DNA of 64,000 nucleotides, from contig CAZIOH010000012.1 in assembly GCA_964540815.1 (NCBI GenBank), forward strand, positions 1 through 64,000. The letters are read 5' to 3'. The notes under the pieces were generated by a model. The model was not told where the DNA came from and ran no database searches. It saw only the letters and a program-made list of their open reading frames with translations. Position numbers and translations under genes: made by a program. Numbering within the stretch: the stretch's first letter is position 1; every line of letters begins with the position of its first letter. Origin of the DNA: CAZIOH01 sp964540815 (GTDB lineage Bacteria > Myxococcota_A > Polyangia > Fen-1088). Below, in pieces: positions 8,231 to 17,200 of this stretch.

Positions 8231-11200
8231 TCAGCGCGGCAGGGCCGCCAGCGCCTGTTTCAGCTCGGGGTTGCTGGGATCGCTCTCGAGCCCGCGCTCG
8301 TACATGTTGCGGGCCTTGGGGATCTCCCCCGCCATCACGTGGATCTGCCCGAGGGCCAGGTAGACCCCACCCTTGGTGATCCCGGCCGCCTTCTCGTCGA
8401 AGGTCTGCAGCAGGAGTGAGCGGAAGTAACGACGGGCGTTCTCCACGTCCCGCGCCGCCATGGCCAGCCGCCCGAGCGCGGCGAGCGTGCCCGGGTGCCC
8501 GGGATCGAGCTTGTAGGCCGCGCCGTAGCGCTCGAGCGCACCCACCCGATCCCCCTTCTTCTCGGCGATGGCGCCGAGTCGCTGCTGGATGCGGGCCACG
8601 TCCTTGTTGCGCTTGGCGGGCCCGAGCCGGTCGACCACCCGCTCGAGGATCTGCGTGGCCTCGTCGGTCTGGCCCACCACGGTGAGGGCGTCCGCCAGCT
8701 CCTCGCTGACCCCGAGATCGTCGGGGGACAGCTCCCCGAGCTGCCGCAGGTACGGGATCGCGGCGGTCGCGTTCCCCAGGGTGTCGCGCTCCAGCTTGAC
8801 GATCTCCGCCAGGAGCGACCGCCGCTCGGCCGCCTCGGGGGTCACCTCGAGGCGCAGCTCGAGCACCTGGAGCACCCGCTCCGAGTCGCCCTTGGCCCGC
8901 CAGGCGGCCTCGAGCGCGCGCAGGGATGGAACGTGGCTGCGATCCGCCTCCAGCGCCTGGATGTAGATCGCCTCGAGCTCGGCCGGTTCGGCGCCCTGGG
9001 CCCGGCGGATCTGGGCGGTGCGGTAATGAATCTCCGCCGCCTGAGGTCCCGCGCTCTTCTGCGCGGCGGCACGCTGCAACATCGCGGTGGCCTCGTCCCA
9101 GCGCTCGGCTCCCTCGTGGATGCGGGCCAGGGCCAGGAGCGCGCCGAGGTGATCGGGGGCGATCTCCAGCACCCGGTCGAGGGCCTCGACCGCGCTGTCG
9201 GGTGAATCGAGCTGGGTCTCCCAGACGCCAGCGGTCGCCACCCGCAGCGCGAGCTCGGTGGGTCGCCGCCCGGCCTCTCCCTCGGCGTCCGCGTGCTTGC
9301 CGAGCACGTCGACCAGATCGTACCAGCGCTCGTTCGCGCGCAGGATGCGCTCGAGCTCGAGGAACGCCATGCCATTGCTGGCGTCGATGCCCAGGATCTG
9401 ATGAAGGAACCCCACCGCCTGATCCAGGTCCGACAGGTGCTGCTCGGCGTTCCTGGCCAGACGGAAGAGCACCGGGATCTGCTCGGTCGGCTCGCTCGAG
9501 CCCATCCGCCGCAAGAGGACCTCCTGCAGGGTCGACCAGTCCGCGCGCTTCTGCTCGAGCTCCTCCCAGGCGAGGAGCAGGGCGTGCAGGTGCGGAATCC
9601 GGGCCTGGTCGGGCTGGTCGGACAGCCCATCCAGCGCCTCGCGGTACGCCTCGGCCGCCCCGTCGAGATCCGCGAGCGCGCCGGCTCGCAGCGCACCGAG
9701 CCGCCCGAGCAGGGCCGAGCGGCGCTCGGGCAGGCTCTCGAAGCGCGCCCGCTCCGCCAGCACCTCGGCGAGCTCGGCAGGCCGGCCGAGGGCCTCGAGC
9801 AGCTCGGCCATCCGGTCGAGCACCTCGGCGTTGCCCTCCTCGGCCTCTCGGATGTGCCCGAGGGCCGCCAGCGCCCCCTCGGGATCCTGCAGCCCGACGC
9901 GCAGCTCCGCCGCCTCCATCAGGCGGGCGTGCCGGGCGGCCGGATCGAACTCGTGCTCGGCGCGGCGTTCGAGCACGCCCGCCAGAGCCCGGGGGTTGCC
10001 CTGGCGGCGATAGAGTTGCTCGAGCGCCTGGAGCGCGTCCAGGTTCTCGTCGTCGTCGTCGAGCACCCGCAGGTAGAGGCGCTCGGCGGCGCCCTGGTGG
10101 ATGGCGCTGCCGGCCGGCTCGGCCTCGTAGAGTCGCGCCGCGTGCAAGGCCAGCTCGCGGGCCGCGGTGGCGTCGGCCTTGGGGATCGCAGCCTCGATCA
10201 GCGCCGCGGTGGCGGCGGGCTTGCCGAGCGCCAGGCCCACGCGCTCCAGCGCCTCGACCGTCTCGCCGGGGGCCGGCTCGTCCATCAGGGCGCGGCCGAG
10301 GGCGGCCAGCGCCCGCTCGGGCTGCCCGAGGTGCTCCTGGTAGAGCTCGGCGATCTGCCGCAGGCGGATGGCCCGCTCGGCGGGATCGTCGCGGGTCGCC
10401 AGCCGGTGCTCGTGGAGATCGGCCAGCTCGGCGTAGTCGCCGCGGGCCTCGGCGATGGGCTCGAGGACATCGAGCGCGCCCTCGCGGGCCGCCGGCAGAT
10501 CGAGCAAGGACCGCAGCGATCGGCGCGCGCTCTCGCTCTCCGGCGCCTTCTCCAGCGCCTCGCGGAAGGCCGCCAGGCCCCCGTCGACGTCGTCGAGATC
10601 GCTCACCCGGATGCGCCCGAGCCGCACCAGCAGCTCGGCCTGCTGGTCGGGCGTGCCCGCGCCCTCCACGCGCCGGCGCAGCACGTCCGCCAGCTCGTCC
10701 GGCCGGTGCAGCACGGTCAGCACCCGCTCGAGCGCCAGCAGGACCGGCAGCTCCTCGCCGGGGGTATCGGCGGCCTTGCGGTAGTAGTCGAGGGCGGCCG
10801 TCAGATCGCCGCCCGGGCTCTCGTTGATCTCGCCGAGGCGCATGGCGAGCGACCGCTGCAGCTCCCCGTCGAAGGCGTTGCCGAGGGCCTCCTCGTAGAC
10901 CCGACCGAGGGCGGTCCAGTCCCCGGTCGCCAGGGCCAGCCGTTCGAGCGCCTGGCGGGGCGCTCTCTCCAGCGGATCCTCGGCGAAGGCCCGCGACCAG
11001 GCGGCGAAGGCCGCCTCAAGATCCAGGCGTTGCAGCTCCTCGATCTCGGCGATCTCGGTCAAGGTGGCGACCCGGGCGGTGGCGGCGTCCTCGGTCGCGA
11101 GGCGCAGCTCGAGCACCTCGACCAGCTCGGGCCAGCGGGCCTCGGCCCGCAGCACCGGCTCGAGCACCGCCACCGCGGTCCGTCGGTAGTCATCCCCGCG

Positions 11201-14200
11201 GGCGATCTTCCACAGCTCCGCCTCCGCCTCCGGGTGCCGGGGGCTGCGCCCGAGCACCTCGCGGTAGCGGGCCACCGCCCCTTCGACGTCGGACAGCTCG
11301 TCGCCGAGCAACCGGGCGGCGCGCACCGCGATGGTGTCGCGGACCGCCTCCTCGGGCTCGACCGCCGCTCGCAGGTCGAGCACCTCGAGGAGCTCGGCGT
11401 GCTGGCCCTCGTGGGTCAAGATGCGATCCAGCTGGCCGAGCGCCTCGGTGTCCTCGGGGAACACGTCGAGGATGGCGCGGAGCTGGCCGACCGCCTCCTG
11501 CGGCTCGCCGAGCTTCTCCTCGTAGAGGCGCGCGGCGGTCAGCCGCATGAGCCGCAGGTTGGCGAGATCCGGCGTGAGCTCGATCTTGCGCTGCAAGATC
11601 CCGGCGAGATCCCGCCAGGCACCGGCGCCGATGTAGAGCCGGCCGAGCGCATCGAGGGCATCCAGGTCGGCGTCGTCGACCTCGAGCACCGTCCGCCAGG
11701 CCTCGACCGCCTGGTCGCGCTGCTTGAGGGTGTGGTCCTGCAGGTTCGCGATGCGCTTGGCGATGTCCTTGCGCTCGTGGGCCCCCTGCGCCACCTCGAG
11801 GTGCTGCTCCAGCACCTCCACCAGCTCGGCGGTCCGCTTGCTCTCCCCGAGCAGGCGCTCGAGGGCGATGAAGGTCTCCGGATCGTCGGGGCGGGCCCGC
11901 AGCGCCTCGCGCCAGGCCTCGACCGCCTGGCCGGGGTCGCGCAGCTGGTGCTCGAGGACCTGCGCCGAGGCCGCCCACAGGCGGGCCTCGAGCTCGGGAT
12001 CGCCGGCCATGGCCGCGCCCTCCTGCAGGGTCTTGACGTAGGGTGCATAGAGCTTGGCCGACAGCGCCAGGCTCTCGATCTCGCCGAGGGTGTCGGCGTT
12101 CGAGACGTCCACCAGCCAGGCCCGGGCCCGGGTCTCGAACGCGCTGTCCACGTGGGCCAGCCGCTGCTGGATGTCGGCGACCTCGCGCAGAAGCCGGACC
12201 CGATCGCGGCGATCGTCGACGCTCTCGAGCTCGGCCTCGAGGACCGCGGCCAGCCGGGCCCAGTTCTGGGACTGCCGGTACACCGGCTCCAGCACCGAGG
12301 CCACCCGCGCGCGCAAGATGGGATCTCCCATCAGCCGCTCGAGGGCGGCGATGGCCTCTCGGTGCGTCGGGCTCCGCTGCAGGATCTCGGCGTAGCGATC
12401 CACGGCGCCGGCGGCGTTCTCGGTCTTGCCCTCGAGGACATCGGCGAGGCGCATGGTGAGCGCGTCGCGCTCGCGGAGCTCGGTGGCCCGGCCGATCTCC
12501 AGCTCGAGGTGGTCGGCCAGATCGTGCCAGCGGGCCTGGCCGCGCAGGAGCCGCTCGATCTCGTCGGCGGCCCCGGGCTGGGTCCGGTCCTCGGGGGCGA
12601 TGGCCAGGATCTCCCGCAGGGTCACGAGCGCACGATCGATGTCGTCGAGCCGCTCCTCGTCGATCTGCGCGCTCCGCCGCAAGAGGCGGACGCGGGCGTC
12701 GAGGGCCACCGCCCGGGCCGCCTGCTCGTCGAGCAGCTCGCGCAGCTCGAGCCACTCCCCCCAGCGCTCGAGCGCCCCCTCGAAGAGGGCGGCCACCTCG
12801 GGATCCTCGGGCTTGGCCTGGAAGAGCCGGCGGTAGAGCAGCCGGGCCTCGGTGCGGTTGCCGAGGCGCTGATCGAAGATCTCCGCCGCGCGCCGCACGA
12901 CGTCCAGCACCGCCGGGGTCTCGTCGACCACGCTCGCCAGGTAATCCGAGAGCTGGGCCCCCACCTCCTGCCAGTGGTTGAGCTTGCCGGCCAGCCGCAG
13001 GAGCTGCTCCAGGTTCTGACGGTCGCTCGGGTTCTCGTGGAAGACCCGGCCGTACCAGCGCAGGGCGTTGTCGTAGTCGTCGAGCTGCTCCTCGTAGAGG
13101 CGGGCGATGCGCTTGGTGAGGGCCAGCCGGTGGGGCAGCTCCTCCACCCCTTGGAGGCGGATCTCCCCCACCCGGATCAGGGCCACCCAGTCCTGGCGCC
13201 CCGCGTACACCGGCTCGAGGAGCTCGGCGGCGGTCCCCTGGGCCGCTGGATCGGCGAGCAGGGTCTCGAGGGCGGCGATGGCCCCCGGGTGATCGGGATC
13301 GCCGCGCAGCACGGCGCCGAGGTGCCCGAGCGCGGACTCCACGTTGCCCATCCGCTGCATCTGGATCTCCGCCAGCCGGTAGCGGATCTCGATGGCGCTC
13401 GACTCGGGCATGCGGCGCTCGAGCTGGCGATCGAGCAGGCTCACGAGGTCGGACCAGCGCTCGCCCGCCACGTACATGCGGTCGAGCGCCTCGATCGCCT
13501 CGCGATCGTCCCGGGCCAGCTCGAAGACCCGCTCGTAGGCCCCGATGGCCTCGTCGCGGCGGCCCATCTTCTCGGCCAGCTGGCCGAGCTGACCGAGGCG
13601 CTTGCGCTCCGCCGGGGTGCCGGCGGACAGCCCGGCGCGCCGATCGAGGATCTCGTAGAGGTGCTGGTCGTCGCCCTCCTCGAGGTAGATGCGCTCGAGG
13701 GCCTCCATCGCGGCCAGATCGTCGGGCGCCCGCTCCAGCACCCGCCGGTAGCGATCGGCCGCCAGGGCCCGGTCGCCGATGGCGAGCGCGCCCTCGGCGA
13801 TCCAGCGATCGAGGCGCTGCCGGATCACCTCGTCGTAGAGGTCGGGGGAGATCGCGCGGTAGAGGTCGATCACCACCGGGACCCGCTCGGGGGTGGCCAG
13901 GCGCTCGTAGGCGTCGAGCAGCGCCGGGAGCTGGGGTTCGGCCAGGGCGTCGCGGACCGCGGCCCCGTAGGCCTCGAAGGCGGCGGCCGGATCTCCCAGC
14001 TGCTCCTCCTCGAGGTGGGCCAGGCGCTCCCAGATCGGGATCCGGGCCCGGGCGTCCTCCTCGGCCTCGACGTAGATGCGAAGGACGGTGCCGAGCTCGG
14101 CGAACCGCCCGGCCGAGGCGTAGGTGGATTCCAGGGCCTGGGCCGCCGCCAGGCGCAGGCTCGGCTCGCCGCCCTCGGCGGTGAGCAGCTGCTCGAGCGC

Positions 14201-17200
14201 CGCGAGCGCGCCCGGATCCGAGGGCGCGAGGCCGAGCAGCTCGCGCCAGCGGCCGAGCGCCTCGGCCGGGCTGCCGAGCGGGCCACTCAGCAGCTCGGCG
14301 ATGCGCCGCAGGGTCTGCACGCGCTCATTTTGCTCTTGACGGTTTGCTCCATCGCGCCGGGTGGACAGCGCCAGGCGCCGCTCGAGGATCTCGAGGCGAG
14401 CGGCGTGGCGGTCCTGCCGCCCGTACAGCTCGGCCAGGGCGTCGAGGGCCCCCACGTCCTCCGGGCTCTCGTCGAGGATGGCCAGGTTGGCCGAGATGGC
14501 CTCGTTGAGATCGCCCACGTCGCGGTCGAAGATCTGGGAGATGCGCCGCCACAGCTCGCGCCGCTGCCCCACCTCGCCGGACAGGTCGATCCGCCGCCGC
14601 AGGATCTCCACCCGGGCCCGGGCTTGCCCGCTCTTCTCGAAGATGCGCTCGAGATCGTCGAGCGCCACCGAGCTCGACGGGTCGAGCTCCAGCACCGCCC
14701 GCAAGGTGGCCACGGCGGCGTCGAGATCGGCGATCCCGTTCTCCTCCAGATCGGCGATGCGGAACAGGAGCGCGGTGCGGGCCGCGAGCGGCTCGGCCCA
14801 TTCGGCGCGCTGGCGCAGGATCTTGATCAGCGCGGGGGTGTTGCTGGTCTCGACGTAGAGGGTCTCGAGCGCCTCGAGCGCGGGCCGGGTGGTCACCGGG
14901 TTCTCGGGATCGAGGTTCACCACCAGCTTCCAGGCGTCGATGGCCGCCCGGCGGTTCCCCAGCCGCTCGCTGTGCAGGCGCGCCGCCCGCGACAGGAGCT
15001 CGGCCCGCCCGGCCAGATCCGCACCGTCCCGCCGGAAGGCGATCTCCTGGTAGACGTCGACCAGATCGGTCCAGCGCAGGAGCTTGGCCGCCAGCCGCTC
15101 GACCTCGCCGAGGGCCTGGGCGTTCCCGCTGTCGAGCGCCAGCACCCGGCGCCAGGTGGCGAGCGCCTGCGGCGGATCGTCGAGGCGCGTCTCGTAGAGG
15201 CCCGCCAGGCGCCCGAGCAAGGTGGTGGTGCTGCGCCCGTCGACGCCCAGCGTGGCCCGGGTGGCCGACGCGGTCTGGGCGCTCGAGGGCAGGCCTGCCC
15301 CCCCGCCGCCCGGACCTGCCGCCTGGGGCTGGGCCTGGACCTCGAGCACGAAGGCCAGGGGCTTCCAGGCGCTCGCCCCCTCGTACAGCGGCTCCAGCAC
15401 CTGGGCCGCGCGCAGGCGGTGCTCGGGCAGCGCGAGCGCCTTCTCGAGGAGGCGCCGGGCGGCGGCGTGCCCGGGCTTGGACTTGACGATCGACGCCAGG
15501 ATGTCGATGGCGCCGTCGACGTCGCCGAAGCGCTCGAAGCGCGACTCGGCCCGCCGCATCTCGAGCTCGGAGACCTCCCCCTCCGGCGCGAAGCGCAGGC
15601 GCCGCTCGAGCAGCTCTTCGCGCTCCTTCCAGCGCTCGCGCGCGGCGTAGTGGCGATCGAGGGCCTTGTAGGCCCGGGGATCCTCCGGATCGAGCTCGAG
15701 CATGGCCTCGTAGGTCGCGATGGCGTGGTCGCCGTCGTCGAGCACCGTCTCATCGATCTCCGCCACCTGGGCCAGGAGCTCGAGGCGCGCCGATGGCTCT
15801 CGCAGCTGCTCCTGCCGGGCCTCCAGCAGCTCCCGCAGCTCCTTCCAGCGCTCCCCGTCGCGGAACAACCGCGACAGGGCGCGGAAGGCGCCGACGTGCA
15901 GCGGCTCGACCCGCAGGATCTCCCGGTACACCTGCTCGGCGTCGCCCAGGTTGCCGAGCTTGCTCTCGTGGAGCTCCGCCACCTCCACCAGCAGCTCCCG
16001 CCGCAAGGCCGGATCCGCGGCCTGATCCGCCTCCACCCGCAGGCGCCGGGCCAGATCCGGGATCAGGCCCACATCCCCGGCGAAGCGGCCGAGGAGCTCG
16101 CGGTTGGCGCGATCGCCCGGGGCGGCTTCGAAGATCTGCAGCGCCGAGCGATAGGCCGCGCGCGGGTCGTCGAGGGTGCCGCCGTAGAGCGCGACCAGCT
16201 TCTGCAGCCGCTCGGCCCGCTTCTCCGCCGCCGCCGCGTCTGTCGCGCCTGCCGTGGCGGTGGCCGTGGCCCCGCTCGCCACCAGGATCTCGAGGGCCCC
16301 GGCCAGCTTGACCGGGTTGTCGGTGCGCTCGTAGAGCGGCAGGCTCAAGGTCGCGATCTCGACCACCCGCGCGAAGCCGTGGGCCTGCAGGCGCTCGAGC
16401 CCCGCCACCGCCACCTGGCTGTACGGGTTGGCGCCGAGCACGGCCTCGAGGGTGGCGAAGGCAGCCGCGAGATCCCCGAGCTTCTGCTCCTCGATCTCGG
16501 CGATGCGCAAGAGGATGTCCTCGTGATCCTCGCTCGGGCGCAGCTCGAGCTCCCCGCGCAGCGCCGCGATCAGGCCCGCCCAGTCCTGGCGCTGCTCGAG
16601 GATGCGGGCCAGCGAGCGCAGGGCCCGGTGCGAGATCTCGGAGCTCCCGCCCTGCGCGAGGATCTCGCGCAGGGTGGCGGCCGCCGCCGCCCCATCTCCC
16701 GAGCGCTCTTCCTCGATCTGTGCGATGCGGAACAGCTGCTTGGCGCGCTCGATCGGGTCCTCGGTGCGGTGGGCCCGCTCGGCGAGGAGCGCGGTCAGCG
16801 CCGGCCAGGCCTGCGCCTGGGTGAGCAGCTGCTCGAGCACCGCCTGGGCCTCCGGGTCACCCGGGAGCTCCTTGAGCAGGGCCTCGGCGAAGCCGCGGGC
16901 CTCGGCCGGGCGGCTGAGGCGCGAGGTGGCGATGCGCAGGAGCCGGCGCAAGAGCGCGTGCCGATCGATCCTGGGGATGGGCGCCTCGAGCCGGCTCGCG
17001 TAGAGCGCGACCACCTGATCCCACTCCTCGGCGTCGCCGGCCAGGCGCTCGAGATCGGCCTGGGTGGCCTCGTCGGCCGGCGCGGCCTCGAAGCAGCGCG
17101 CCGCCCACTGGAAGGCCAGGCCCTTCGAGCCCATGCGCTGCTCGGCGATGTGGCGGGCGTCCTTGAGGATCGCCAGCCGCTCCGCGGGATCCTCCTGGGC